DNA of 40,519 nucleotides, taken from assembly GCA_945787155.1 (NCBI GenBank), contig CALZHD010000019.1, positions 1-40,519 of the forward strand, given 5' to 3'. The stretch comes from an uncultured Gammaproteobacteria bacterium. GTDB taxonomy: Bacteria; Pseudomonadota; Gammaproteobacteria; SZUA-140. Made by a program: the position numbers and the translations under genes. The notes beneath the pieces are model-generated. The model ran no database searches. It had not been told where the DNA came from and saw only the letters and a program-made list of their open reading frames with translations. This document shows, piece after piece, positions 26,278 to 34,413 of the stretch. Position 1 is the first letter of the stretch; each line of letters begins with the position of its first letter.

Positions 26278-27019
26278 GAAACATCACAAACTGCGCTGGC
26301 GCTCGGTCTTTTTATGGCACCGTTACATGGGGCTATGCAGCGCGCTATTTGTCGTCATGCTCGCCATGACTGGCATTATGCTCAATCACACCGAAGCATT
26401 AAAACTTGATAGTCGGCATATACAGTCCAGCACCCTGCTCGACTGGTACGGTATCAAGCCTGCTACCGCACCCCATAGTTATGCCGTCGACGAACACTGG
26501 ATCAGCGAACTGGATGGACAGCTCTATTTTGACGGCAGCCCACTGGCCACCGATGCCACGACGCTACGCGGGGCGATCGCACTGGAAGAATTTTTGATTG
26601 CCGCACTGCCCAACAAGCTGCTGTTGCTGACGTTTGACGGCGAGATCATCGAACAGATGGGGCAAGTACACGGCATCCCCAATGGCATTCAACAGATCGG
26701 AATAATCAACGAAGGGTTGCTGGTGCTCAACACCCACCATGGGCATTACAAAACAGATGCAGAACTACTCGAATGGGATAAATATTCTGCCGAACAGACC
26801 ATCGAATGGGCACAGCCACAACCGCCTTCCGCTGAACTGCTCAGCACCCTGCTGATCACACATCGCGGTAATGGACTGACCCTGGAGCGGATCATTCTCG
26901 ATACCCACAGCGGCAGAATCCTTGGCCCATGGAGCGTCTATCTGATGGATGCCGTGGCGATTATTTTCATCTTTCTCGCGGCAGCCGGTATCTGGATCTG
27001 GGCCAAACGAAGTCATTGA
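26264..27019 (+). CDS. PepSY-associated transmembrane protein
   Basis: This 251-aa inner-membrane protein starts with a basic stretch and WHRYMG. TM1 (about 22-42, LFVVMLAMTGIMLNH) carries a conserved-type His in NHTE. A periplasmic domain of about 170 residues rich in beta strands follows, and TM2 at the C terminus (AIIFIFLAAAGIWIWAK) ends in a basic tail. This is the architecture of PepSY_TM proteins, several of which act as haem- or quinol-linked reductases of periplasmic flavoproteins or iron complexes. Coupling to the FMN-binding gene suggests the two form a membrane-to-periplasm electron path. Haem ligation by the TM histidines is inference. Confidence 0.82.
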   Translation: MSHRKKHHKLRWRSVFLWHRYMGLCSALFVVMLAMTGIMLNHTEALKLDSRHIQSSTLLDWYGIKPATAPHSYAVDEHWISELDGQLYFDGSPLATDATTLRGAIALEEFLIAALPNKLLLLTFDGEIIEQMGQVHGIPNGIQQIGIINEGLLVLNTHHGHYKTDAELLEWDKYSAEQTIEWAQPQPPSAELLSTLLITHRGNGLTLERIILDTHSGRILGPWSVYLMDAVAIIFIFLAAAGIWIWAKRSH

Positions 27020-27075
27020 ATACAACACAAGATTAAAATCTATCAAAAATAATTAATAAATTTATATTTAACAGT

Positions 27076-27103
27076 GGAACTCTATACACTCGTCACAATC
27101 AAA
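27076..27103 (+). promoter_or_regulatory. sigmaE-type promoter for the Sel1-repeat gene
   Basis: GGAACTC at 27076-27082, a 16-bp spacer and TCAAA at 27099-27103 match the RpoE pattern (GGAACTT-N16-TCAAA). The gene start is 47 bases beyond the -10. It implies envelope-stress control, by the main RpoE or the paralogue at 34572. Confidence 0.6.
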
Positions 27104-27149
27104 TTAATACCATTTAGCAAACCCCATACTGATATTTATAGAGGTTTAG

Positions 27150-27770
27150 ATGAAACGCTTGCTCACACTAGCCATTTCGGGCCTGACTGTTCTAACTGCG
27201 GCATCCGCTCATGCCGACCTTCAAGCCGGTATCGATGCCTATAACAAACAGGATTACACAACTGCATTTAATGAATTTATGCTCCTGGCGAAGTCTGGTG
27301 ATGCCGGGGCACAACTGCAACTTGGCCTTATGTACGACAATGGCCGTGGAAAAGATCAGGACCATGATCAAGCCTTTTACTGGTACAAACAGTCTGCAAA
27401 CAATGGTAATGCCCACGCTCAATTTAATGTCGCAGAGATGATGGCATTAGGGCAAGGTACTGCACAGGATCACAGTCAAGCCTTAAAATGGTATACACGT
27501 GCTGCAGAGTCAGGATTCCCCGAAGCTCAGTATAAACTGGGGCTTGCCCTTAGCAGCGACGACCGTGGTAAACAGGATCTGATTGAAGCCTATAAATGGC
27601 TGACGCTTAGCGGAATTCAACAGGTTGAAGGTGCTGATGCAGCCATCGAACTGCTTGATAACTTAAAAATACGCATGTCCTCAGCCGAAATATTAGAGGC
27701 TAAAAAAAGAGCGGTTCAGTGGAAAAATCTCTTTTCGATAAAACAACATAATCAAATGCTCAAAATCTAG
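27150..27770 (+). CDS. Secreted Sel1/TPR-like repeat protein
   Basis: This 206-aa precursor has a clean signal peptide ending ASAHAD. The mature protein starts with a TPR-like helix pair (LQAGIDAYNKQDYTTAFNEF). Sel1 repeats follow, recognisable from AQLQLGLMYDNGRGKDQDHD, AQFNVAEMMALGQGTAQDHS and AQYKLGLALSSDDRGKQDLI, each followed by AxxWYxxAAxxG-type helices. Such periplasmic Sel1 proteins act as binding scaffolds; the partner is unknown. The ribosome site AGAGG lies seven bases before the ATG. The sigmaE-like promoter upstream suggests an envelope-stress role. Confidence 0.88.
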   Translation: MKRLLTLAISGLTVLTAASAHADLQAGIDAYNKQDYTTAFNEFMLLAKSGDAGAQLQLGLMYDNGRGKDQDHDQAFYWYKQSANNGNAHAQFNVAEMMALGQGTAQDHSQALKWYTRAAESGFPEAQYKLGLALSSDDRGKQDLIEAYKWLTLSGIQQVEGADAAIELLDNLKIRMSSAEILEAKKRAVQWKNLFSIKQHNQMLKI

Positions 27771-27816
27771 TAATAAGTGCACACACCCTTGCTTATTTAT
27801 ACAAAGCACAGGCCAC

Positions 27817-28365
27817 TCATTCGGTCGTCAGGTTTTCATTAACATCCTGATCTACAAATATCAACGCATCCGTGGGATAACCATACTCCGAGGCCATACT
27901 CACTAGTCTATCAACAATATCAGGTGCTAGTGTGCGCTCTCGCGCAAGAATCCATAAATACTTTCTATTTGGCCCGCTAATCAGAGACCAACTGTAATTT
28001 TCGTGGTCCAGTGCGATAACATTATAGCCACCATAAAAAGGGCCAAAAAAGGATACTTTTAGCCTTCCTACGTTATTATCCTGAATAAAATAGGCCTTTC
28101 CTGTCGCCTCCTGGTAAGCATTTTTTACTATGTGATAACCACGATTTATTACATTTATACCACCATCCTTACGCAGCTCGTAGGTGGCAGTAACGTGAGT
28201 CAGGTCACGCTCAAAACTATGATCGAGCCGGGCAATTTCGTACCACTTTCCAAGATACTGCTTAATTTCAAAATTTTTAACGGGTGTAACACCATCAGGT
28301 ATACCAGTACAAGCATTCAGCATGTAACAGATAAACACCAGGGCACATATTCTATTTTTAGCCAT
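27817..28365 (-). CDS. blc: Outer-membrane lipocalin lipoprotein (Blc-like)
   Basis: This 182-aa precursor has lipobox YMLNAC (Cys19). The lipocalin signature is KNFEIKQYLGKWYEIARLDH, with the GxW motif, followed by the Blc-type pattern HVTATYELRKDGGINVINRG, KVSFFGPFYGGYNVIALD and SWSLISGPNRKYLWILARE. Bacterial lipocalins bind lysophospholipids or fatty acids and are often induced under envelope stress. No sigmaE promoter was seen directly upstream. It lies between the Sel1 gene, on the opposite strand, and the DUF523-DUF1722 gene on the same strand. Confidence 0.93.
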   Translation of the reverse strand: MAKNRICALVFICYMLNACTGIPDGVTPVKNFEIKQYLGKWYEIARLDHSFERDLTHVTATYELRKDGGINVINRGYHIVKNAYQEATGKAYFIQDNNVGRLKVSFFGPFYGGYNVIALDHENYSWSLISGPNRKYLWILARERTLAPDIVDRLVSMASEYGYPTDALIFVDQDVNENLTTE

Positions 28366-28397
28366 TTAACTCATTCGCCCTATAATGAAATTCGTTG

Positions 28398-29375
28398 CTA
28401 GATTGGCATCGCATGGTTCAGGTAATGCTGACTGGAAAGATACTGATTCGGGTAGTTCTTCAAATGGTGGCTGATCAGCGTTAAGGGCACTTCTCTTGAA
28501 ACATCCCCAACACGATATTTATTCATGGTCCGTACAAGTTCGGCCTTGTCTGTTGATGTAAGATCTCGTTTCAAAAAACCCATAATATGCATTATTACGT
28601 TTATATTTTGATCCACAGTGGGAATATTTTTCAACGCATTCATAAATTCAGCAATGTAACATTCTGACCTTTTTTTGAGTTCTTTTTTTGTACAACCAGC
28701 AACGTATTTTCCGAGTTGTCGATAGCAATGCTGATCATGCGCCAGTAATGTAAATTTATGTATACGGTGAAATTCTTCAAAAGAGTGACAAGTTAGCCCC
28801 TGGCGCACCCTGGATTGCCAGTCATGGTAAATAAATACTCGCCTAATAAAATTATCTTTTAATTCCAGATCATTTAAACGCCCCTCTTCCTCCACAGGCA
28901 TATTAGGATTGGCGCGCAGTACCTGCTCAGCAAAAATCCCCCTACCACTTTTAGCAGACATACCCTCAGTCTCGTAGAGCTTGACCCCAAAGACCCCACA
29001 GCTCGGAGAATCTTTTTTAAAGATGTAACCACTAAACGTCGCTAGTGTCGGAGCAATATCTACAGCGAAGTTACGCAGCTCATCCGTCACATCCAGAGTA
29101 TGATCGCGTACTCCCAATGCACGAACAGTGTTCTTTTCTGCCTGCATCAGTCGAATCGGTTGACGAGGCACACCCATGCCGATTGCGACTTCAGGACATA
29201 TTGAAACCAGGTTAAACTTATCCTTTAGATATTCAGTCACTAAATTATTCTTTTTGTGATTACCATCGAAGCGGACTGGCTGACCCATCAGGCAACTGCT
29301 AACCCCAATAGAAGGCAACCTTTTGCTTTCACTCGCAACATAGCTTTCATCCTTAGATTGATTAACCAGGCTCAT
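28398..29375 (-). CDS. DUF523-DUF1722 fusion protein (YbgA-like C-terminal domain)
   Basis: This 325-aa cytoplasmic protein has two parts. DUF523 (about 22-165) shows IGVSSCLMGQPVRFDG, SICPEVAIGMGVPRQPIRL and KKDSPSCGV, with conserved cysteines. DUF1722 (about 195-315) shows HxxHKFTLLAHD and YRQLGKYVAG, as in E. coli YbgA. The function is not established; the fused form is often found near photolyase genes and MerR-type B12 regulators, and recent work points to tRNA thiolation or related sulfur chemistry only tentatively. The start codon overlaps the glutaredoxin stop (ATGA), so it is translated with that gene under the operator promoter at 29781. Confidence 0.88.
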   Translation of the reverse strand: MSLVNQSKDESYVASESKRLPSIGVSSCLMGQPVRFDGNHKKNNLVTEYLKDKFNLVSICPEVAIGMGVPRQPIRLMQAEKNTVRALGVRDHTLDVTDELRNFAVDIAPTLATFSGYIFKKDSPSCGVFGVKLYETEGMSAKSGRGIFAEQVLRANPNMPVEEEGRLNDLELKDNFIRRVFIYHDWQSRVRQGLTCHSFEEFHRIHKFTLLAHDQHCYRQLGKYVAGCTKKELKKRSECYIAEFMNALKNIPTVDQNINVIMHIMGFLKRDLTSTDKAELVRTMNKYRVGDVSREVPLTLISHHLKNYPNQYLSSQHYLNHAMPI

Positions 29376-29722
29376 TGCAGCGTGCGCCTATATTTCTGTT
29401 TATTAATATCATCAGATGGAATGATCTCGGGGTGCTCAAAAAACTCATCAACCCCACCTATAAACTGGCCATTGATAAATATCTGTGGCATCAAACCCCA
29501 GCTGGTCATTGTGCAAAGTCTTTTGAATCCTACTCTATCTTTAATACTGCCCATTCCCATCTCAACTACCTTAAAAGGTATTCGTAGATAAAGTAGGCAT
29601 TTGACAATCATTCTTACATCAGTGAGCGCAGATACAAATATCACGATCTCCTCAGATTTCGCAATGTCATCCAACGATCTGCCAATTAATTTTTCATATG
29701 CAATTGTGTTGTTAGCTAACAT
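29372..29722 (-). CDS. Glutaredoxin-fold protein lacking the active-site cysteines
   Basis: This 116-aa protein has the second half of a monothiol-type glutaredoxin well preserved: RLCTMTSWGLMPQIFINGQF with cis-Pro79 and then IGGVDEFFEH. The active-site motif CPYC/CGFS is replaced by Thr34-Asp-Val-Arg37 when EEIVIFVSALTDVRMIVKCL is aligned by the flanking strand and helix. The only cysteines are Cys42, one turn into the helix, and Cys70. Classical thiol chemistry is therefore unlikely; a GSH- or cluster-binding scaffold is possible. It leads the two-gene operon with DUF523-DUF1722 (4-base overlap). The ATG has GGAGGAATT just upstream. Confidence 0.85.
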   Translation of the reverse strand: MLANNTIAYEKLIGRSLDDIAKSEEIVIFVSALTDVRMIVKCLLYLRIPFKVVEMGMGSIKDRVGFKRLCTMTSWGLMPQIFINGQFIGGVDEFFEHPEIIPSDDINKQKYRRTLQ

Positions 29723-29780
29723 CGTTAATTCCTCCTTGCTATCCTTTCTTAACTAAATCCACCACTCCATACCTTTTTTA

Positions 29781-29809
29781 ATTGTATAGGATTTGTATAA
29801 GTTTTTCAA
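29781..29809 (-). promoter_or_regulatory. Promoter of the glutaredoxin operon with direct-repeat operator
   Basis: On the minus strand TTGAAA (29804-29809), a 17-bp spacer and TACAAT (29781-29786) form a sigma70-type promoter. The spacer and -10 carry two half-sites 11 bp apart, TTGTATA at 29782-29788 and 29793-29799 on the plus strand. The same arrangement lies before the ECF sigma gene. The neighbouring MerR-B12 regulator is the likely ligand. Confidence 0.65.
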
Positions 29810-30006
29810 CTTAACGTATAACTTTGATGAATTTCTATATATTTGTTTTTATTATATATAATAATTTTTTATTAAATACAGTATAATTACCGGTAGATAA
29901 TTGATAAAATTTTGAATTCCCTTTATTTTAATATAAAGAGGTTAATATCAGCCTGAACCGTGATATTTCAAAATTGTATAAAGCATCCACAAGAGAGCGC
30001 GACAGT

Positions 30007-30939
30007 ATGATTAAAGATAAAGCCGAGATTGAAACGACAGCGCAGGATAAACCTCAAGATCTATTTCCGATTCGCACAGTCGCCAGCCTAACAGGCGTCA
30101 ACGCAATCACCTTGAGAGCCTGGGAGAAGCGCTACGGTCTAATCAAGCCAACCCGCACACCAAAAGGCCACCGCCTGTACACCCAGGAGAATATAGACTC
30201 AATCAATGAAGTGGTAAACTTACTAGCCAAAGGCATACCTATCAGCCAGGTAAGTCACTCATTGAAACAACGCCAGACACCCCCAAAGAAAAATGAAACC
30301 GACCCATGGAATGATTTTCTCAAAAAAATGCTGTCGGCAATTCGAAGCTTTAATGAAGATGCCTTAAACAGCACCTATAACGAAGTACTTTCCCTATACC
30401 CTGTCGAGATAGCCATACAGAAATTAATTATACCGCTGCTGACAGAACTTGGTCGACGCTGGGAAGCGAAGGAAGGCAGCGTCGCGGAAGAGCACTATTT
30501 TGGCGTTTTTTTAAGAAATAAACTGGGAGCTCGCTTTCATCACGGCTCACCCAATACAGACGGACGACATATACTGGCCGCCTGCCTCCCCGGTGAATAC
30601 CATGAAAATGGCCTGCTACTATTTGCACTCTCAGCTCAATCGAGAGGTTTTCGACTAACCATTTTAGGCGCCAATATGCCTGTTGAAGAAGTGGCTATGG
30701 CAGCGGCTCGCTCAAAGTCTGAAGCCATCGTACTTTCAGGCTCCAACCGCATCAATATAAAAGCCTTACTTAACCCCATTGAGCGCCTTGTGAAATCCAC
30801 TCAATTACCGGTTTTTATTGGCGGAAAAACCTCTTCAATTTACTTTGATGACATTGTTCGAACAGGGGCTATTCCACTTGGCGACGACATCACTCAAGGC
30901 ATTAAACTCATCACCAGCTCATTAGATTCTGCAAACTAA
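30007..30939 (+). CDS. MerR-family regulator with cobalamin-binding domain (CarH/LitR type)
   Basis: This 310-aa regulator has a MerR winged helix (about 20-85: IRTVASLTGVNAITLRAWEK, then RYGLIKPTRTPKGHRLYT), a helical B12-binding cap and a Rossmann B12 domain. The cap contains Trp152, nine residues, then Glu162-His163 (W-x9-EH, the photoreceptor signature). The Rossmann part contains E197-Y-H199-E-N-G202 (ExHxxG; His199 would be the lower cobalt ligand). CarH/LitR proteins bind adenosylcobalamin, repress in the dark and release DNA on light. The ATG at 30007 with AGAGAG upstream is preferred over a TTG at 29974. It is divergent from the glutaredoxin operon. Light sensing is inferred from motifs. 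Confidence 0.9.
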   Translation: MIKDKAEIETTAQDKPQDLFPIRTVASLTGVNAITLRAWEKRYGLIKPTRTPKGHRLYTQENIDSINEVVNLLAKGIPISQVSHSLKQRQTPPKKNETDPWNDFLKKMLSAIRSFNEDALNSTYNEVLSLYPVEIAIQKLIIPLLTELGRRWEAKEGSVAEEHYFGVFLRNKLGARFHHGSPNTDGRHILAACLPGEYHENGLLLFALSAQSRGFRLTILGANMPVEEVAMAAARSKSEAIVLSGSNRINIKALLNPIERLVKSTQLPVFIGGKTSSIYFDDIVRTGAIPLGDDITQGIKLITSSLDSAN

Positions 30940-31053
30940 AAACAAGCGCGACAGAACCATTAACTAATGAGCATGTTCGATTCAAACTCAATTACTCCCA
31001 TCTATTCCTGACTCAGTAAACTTCGATCTCTTCAGGCTTTGCCACTCTATTAA

Positions 31054-31090
31054 CAAAAAAAGGCGCCCCATACTCAATCAGGACGCCCTT
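31054..31090 (-). terminator. Intrinsic terminator of the PDZ gene
   Basis: On the minus strand GGCGTCC and GGGCGCC pair (one G-U) across a 12-base loop, followed by seven Ts. It lies 25 bases past the PDZ stop codon. On the plus strand the same hairpin has only a short T-run and is a poor terminator for the MerR gene. Confidence 0.8.
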
Positions 31091-31115
31091 TATACCCCCC
31101 CCAAAAAAATTAACA

Positions 31116-32015
31116 CTAATTGTACCAGGCCCCCTCATAGTGTCGCATCGAAGGCGTATGAATATCATTTAACATATAAGAGTGATGCGTGAAGTTCTGA
31201 AAATCGATATCACCCTGCAAACCATGCTCTTCACCCCCCCAATGATCATGCAAGTGGTACCCGGACTCAACATCATTATTATCATTGCCAATAAGCTTAC
31301 TACCGACAGTCACATCTAACGCCATTTTCTTCTTGCTTCTCATCAGTTCCACGGTCAGCATATCCCCCGGATCGAAGAAATTTAGCACACGCCGCACATC
31401 ATCCATATTACGGATAACTTTAGTACCCATGCTAATAATCACATCCCCCGCCGCCAATCCTGCTGCAGCCGCCGCAGTATCATTTTCTACTTCAGCAATA
31501 AGCATGCCAGCATCATCAGGCGCAGAAAAGTAATCACGTAATCCATCGCTTAGATCCTGAAGGTGGATACCAATATAACTCTTTGGAGCCCCCTTATAAG
31601 CGACATGAGGGTGGCCACTCTCTTCCACAGCAGTGTACTTCTGCATACTACCCAGTATTACTTCAGCTGATTGACGCTTTTCATCGCGAATAAATTCAAC
31701 CGACACCTTATCACCGACCGCTTTACTTCCCACCAGCCATTGAAGACGCTCTACTGAGAAAATCGGTAAACTGTCAAAGTCCTGCAGTATGTCTCCTCTC
31801 TGCAAACCAGACTCGACAGCCGCACTGCCGTCATAAACATTACTGATAGCGACACCGTAAGCGAGGCTATGCTGATCAAGCTGCTGGAATGATAAATCAT
31901 CCACCGCAATACCAAGCCAGGGCTTCTCTTCCGCACCAGCATTTAAAGGTAAAAATAAAATTGCCGCATTGATTAATACAGCCATCATAGTATTGAGATA
32001 AGTCTTTAATTTCAC
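31116..32015 (-). CDS. Periplasmic double-PDZ protein without a protease domain, His-rich tail
   Basis: This 299-aa precursor has a signal peptide (about 1-28, ending LNAGA) and two PDZ domains: about 32-115 (PWLGIAVDDLS...GSAAVESGLQRGDILQDFDS) and about 145-240 (YIGIHLQDLSDGL...DTAAAAAGLAAGDVIISMGT). They resemble those of HtrA/DegP, but no trypsin-like domain precedes them. The last 48 residues are rich in His (YHLHDHW, EEHG, THHS, DIHT, MRHYE), which could bind metal. The start is GTG 32015 with GAGGGG upstream. A sigmaE-like promoter lies at 32201-32228. It probably binds exposed C termini of envelope proteins as an adaptor; partners are unknown. Confidence 0.88.
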   Translation of the reverse strand: MKLKTYLNTMMAVLINAAILFLPLNAGAEEKPWLGIAVDDLSFQQLDQHSLAYGVAISNVYDGSAAVESGLQRGDILQDFDSLPIFSVERLQWLVGSKAVGDKVSVEFIRDEKRQSAEVILGSMQKYTAVEESGHPHVAYKGAPKSYIGIHLQDLSDGLRDYFSAPDDAGMLIAEVENDTAAAAAGLAAGDVIISMGTKVIRNMDDVRRVLNFFDPGDMLTVELMRSKKKMALDVTVGSKLIGNDNNDVESGYHLHDHWGGEEHGLQGDIDFQNFTHHSYMLNDIHTPSMRHYEGAWYN

Positions 32016-32200
32016 AACATGCCCCTCAATTCAATTGATAATAGGAATGTTCGCATGCACATACTAATCAGTCACCAGCACAACATTCATAATGCTTACG
32101 AACCTGTTACTGCTCGTGATATCTACCATCATAAAACCGGGCCGTATCTCACAAAAATTCATCTTACCAATCCAGTTCGACGCACGATAATCACATAGAG

Positions 32201-32228
32201 ATAGATGATCGTAAAACAGGAAAGTTCC
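32201..32228 (-). promoter_or_regulatory. ECF/sigmaE-type promoter of the PDZ gene
   Basis: On the minus strand GGAACTT (32222-32228, a perfect RpoE -35), 16 bp, then TCTAT (32201-32205). It is nearly identical in layout to the element at 34414-34441. The predicted transcript starts near 32195, about 180 bases before the PDZ start codon. Confidence 0.7.
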
Positions 32229-32332
32229 ATCTGTTTATTGAGTAAAAAACCAGGTGTGTTATTAAAACTCAAGAATCCGACCATACAAAAAAATTGTTCT
32301 TTTACCTCTTTTCCTGGAAACTAACACACAGC
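32229..32332. other. Stretch between the PDZ promoter and the 46-aa gene
   Basis: AT-rich sequence with no open frame that has a ribosome site. It separates the upstream promoter of the PDZ gene from the 46-aa membrane protein stop codon. I see no strong terminator hairpin here, so transcripts from the sigma gene could run into the PDZ gene. Confidence 0.3.
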
Positions 32333-32473
32333 CTATTTTGTTTTCTTACGCAATCGAATGCGATGTACTATCCAAATGACAGCACCGCTAACAATGAACA
32401 AAAAAGGGAGCAATGAGTACAAGATCATTTCGTAAGCGAGCTCACCGCCAATTGGCCAACCGTTAATTGTCAT
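32333..32473 (-). CDS. 46-aa single-pass membrane protein
   Basis: ATG at 32473 has GAGGAG nine bases upstream. The frame ends at TAG 32333-32335 and encodes 46 residues beginning MTINGWPIGGELAYE. One TM helix follows (about 16-37, containing LLPFLFIVSGAVIWIV) and a strongly basic tail HRIRLRKKTK, implying the C terminus is in the cytoplasm. It is too short for most automatic gene calls. It lies 83 bases downstream of the RpoD-like sigma gene on the same strand and upstream of the PDZ gene. I do not recognise a family. A role in membrane signalling to or from the sigma factors is possible only by position. Confidence 0.7.
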   Translation of the reverse strand: MTINGWPIGGELAYEMILYSLLPFLFIVSGAVIWIVHRIRLRKKTK

Positions 32474-32556
32474 TATTGGCTACTCCTCATAGGATAGTTC
32501 TCAACATACCGCTTTCCCTGACAAACTCTGCCAGGCAGTAGTACAGCAATACATAC

Positions 32557-34359
32557 TCATGACATATCATTGAATAATTCGCCATCAAGATTCCGATAGT
32601 CTTTAAGCACTTCGCTGCAATTCATTTTGCGTAATTTATCCAACGCCTTTTCCTCTATCTGACGAATCCTCTCTCGCGACAAACCATACATCATACCCAC
32701 TTCAAGCAATGAATAAGTATCAGACAGGCCTATTCCGAATCGCATTCTTATAACTTTCGCCTCTTGCACAGTCAGCATACTTAACGCAGTATCTATAGCC
32801 TTATGCATTTGAGTGGACGATGTCGAACTAACAGGCATTGTGGCACCCGCATCTTCAACATTATCAACAATAGCATCGGACTGACCCTCGAAAACTGGAG
32901 CATCCAATGACACATCCACTCTATTTAAACTAATCAAGAAACTAACTTTCTCCAGTGGAATTTCCATATATTCGCTAATTTCCCTGGCCTGGGGAATTCG
33001 ACCCAGCTGCTGAGTGAGTCGTGCGATAGCCCGGCTTAAACCACGAAGTGTCTCATTCATATGCACTGGAAGGCGTACCGTGCGTGATTTTTCAGCGATG
33101 GCACGTGTAATAGCCTGACGAATCCACCATGTCGCGTATGTCGAAAATTTAAACCCCATACGATAGTCGAAACGCTCTGCGGCTTTAATAAGACCGGTAT
33201 TACCCTCTTGAATAACATCTAGAAATGATAATGCACTCCTGGTATATTTTTTTGCTATTGGCACAACAAGTCGTAAATTGAATTCAACAAGCTTCGTCTT
33301 TGCCCGCTGCACCCGAGACAAACCCCGCTCGACACTTTCGTATATTCGCTTGAAATCGGGAATGTTCAAGCGCATTTCTGACTGTAATCTTCTAATGTCT
33401 AATTCCAGCTTTTGCAGATGCTCCCGCTCACCCACACTAAGTCCATCTATCTTATCGATGAAAGGAGGATGTATCCCGAGGTATAACTCAGGCTGTTCCA
33501 GAAAGATCATGAGCTCTTCAATATCATCCTGATCCAGCCCTCTCATCTCCTGACAGTCCAATCTAAAGGCATCTTCCAGTGAATGAACTTTTTTATCTAT
33601 TTCGCTCAACTCCGACACTAGCGCTGATCTCAGCTTAATATCAATATCTTCCAGACGAGGTTTAAGTTTACATATAGACTGCTCAACCAGCGCAGCATTA
33701 GAAACACTATCAAGGCGAAGCTTATGCTCATTGAGCAACATCTTCGTTTCCACAATATAATCGTGCTGCTCGATTTCAGATAACACCCGGTTTTTATTGC
33801 CAGATGCTATGCCATCACTTTCTATAATGGCGACTGATTCTATCGCTTCATCAGCGCTTGATATCTGTTGCAGACTACTACTGAATTTAGGGTAGATATC
33901 ACTAAAAGGAATACGCCGCGCTAATGCGTCTTCAAAAAGTTTTTGCAACGCATCAACTGTCAGTGGAACGCGTAGTATTCCATCGATCAAGGCTAGTTTG
34001 CCGGCTTCGAGCGCTTTACCAATTTCCACCTCTTCTGCACGGCTGAGAATAGTGTGATTAGCGATATCATTTAAATAGCGACGAATAATATCCTCTGTGA
34101 TGGCCTGCTCACCGCCCTGCTCACTACCACTCTGTCGCCCCCCTGAATCCAGACACCCCACAACACCCTTTACACTTTCATTAACAGCTGTTCTGCTGCT
34201 ATCCATAATAGTCTCTTTTTTGCGCTGCACCCCTGCGCTACCAGGCTTCTTTTGATCTGACACACCACTCTCTCGATTCAGTTTTGCACCGCACTGTATA
34301 TCTTCGTTAAACAGCCTGGAGAGATCTATTCTGGTACGCCTGTGGTGAAATATACTCAT
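32557..34359 (-). CDS. Second RpoD-like sigma-70 factor without region 1.1
   Basis: This 600-aa group-1/2 type sigma factor has region 1.2 (about 90-120, IIRRYLNDIANHTILSRAEE), a long non-conserved region as in RpoD, and region 2 with LVVPIAKKYTRSALSFLDVI and QEGNTGLIKAAERFDYRMGF. Region 2.4 has STYATWWIRQAITRAIAEKS and region 4.2 has LSRERIRQIEEKALDKLR. The residues that read -10 and -35 in E. coli RpoD are kept, so it should use RpoD-like promoters. The first 80 residues are not region 1.1, and overall divergence argues it is a paralogue. ATG 34359 has GGAAGG upstream. The ECF-type promoter at 34414-34441 lies just before it. Confidence 0.9.
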   Translation of the reverse strand: MSIFHHRRTRIDLSRLFNEDIQCGAKLNRESGVSDQKKPGSAGVQRKKETIMDSSRTAVNESVKGVVGCLDSGGRQSGSEQGGEQAITEDIIRRYLNDIANHTILSRAEEVEIGKALEAGKLALIDGILRVPLTVDALQKLFEDALARRIPFSDIYPKFSSSLQQISSADEAIESVAIIESDGIASGNKNRVLSEIEQHDYIVETKMLLNEHKLRLDSVSNAALVEQSICKLKPRLEDIDIKLRSALVSELSEIDKKVHSLEDAFRLDCQEMRGLDQDDIEELMIFLEQPELYLGIHPPFIDKIDGLSVGEREHLQKLELDIRRLQSEMRLNIPDFKRIYESVERGLSRVQRAKTKLVEFNLRLVVPIAKKYTRSALSFLDVIQEGNTGLIKAAERFDYRMGFKFSTYATWWIRQAITRAIAEKSRTVRLPVHMNETLRGLSRAIARLTQQLGRIPQAREISEYMEIPLEKVSFLISLNRVDVSLDAPVFEGQSDAIVDNVEDAGATMPVSSTSSTQMHKAIDTALSMLTVQEAKVIRMRFGIGLSDTYSLLEVGMMYGLSRERIRQIEEKALDKLRKMNCSEVLKDYRNLDGELFNDMS

Positions 34360-34413
34360 AGTCGTTGTTCCTTCCGCATTATCCAGGGAATATATAATTC
34401 CGTCTCTTGCCGT

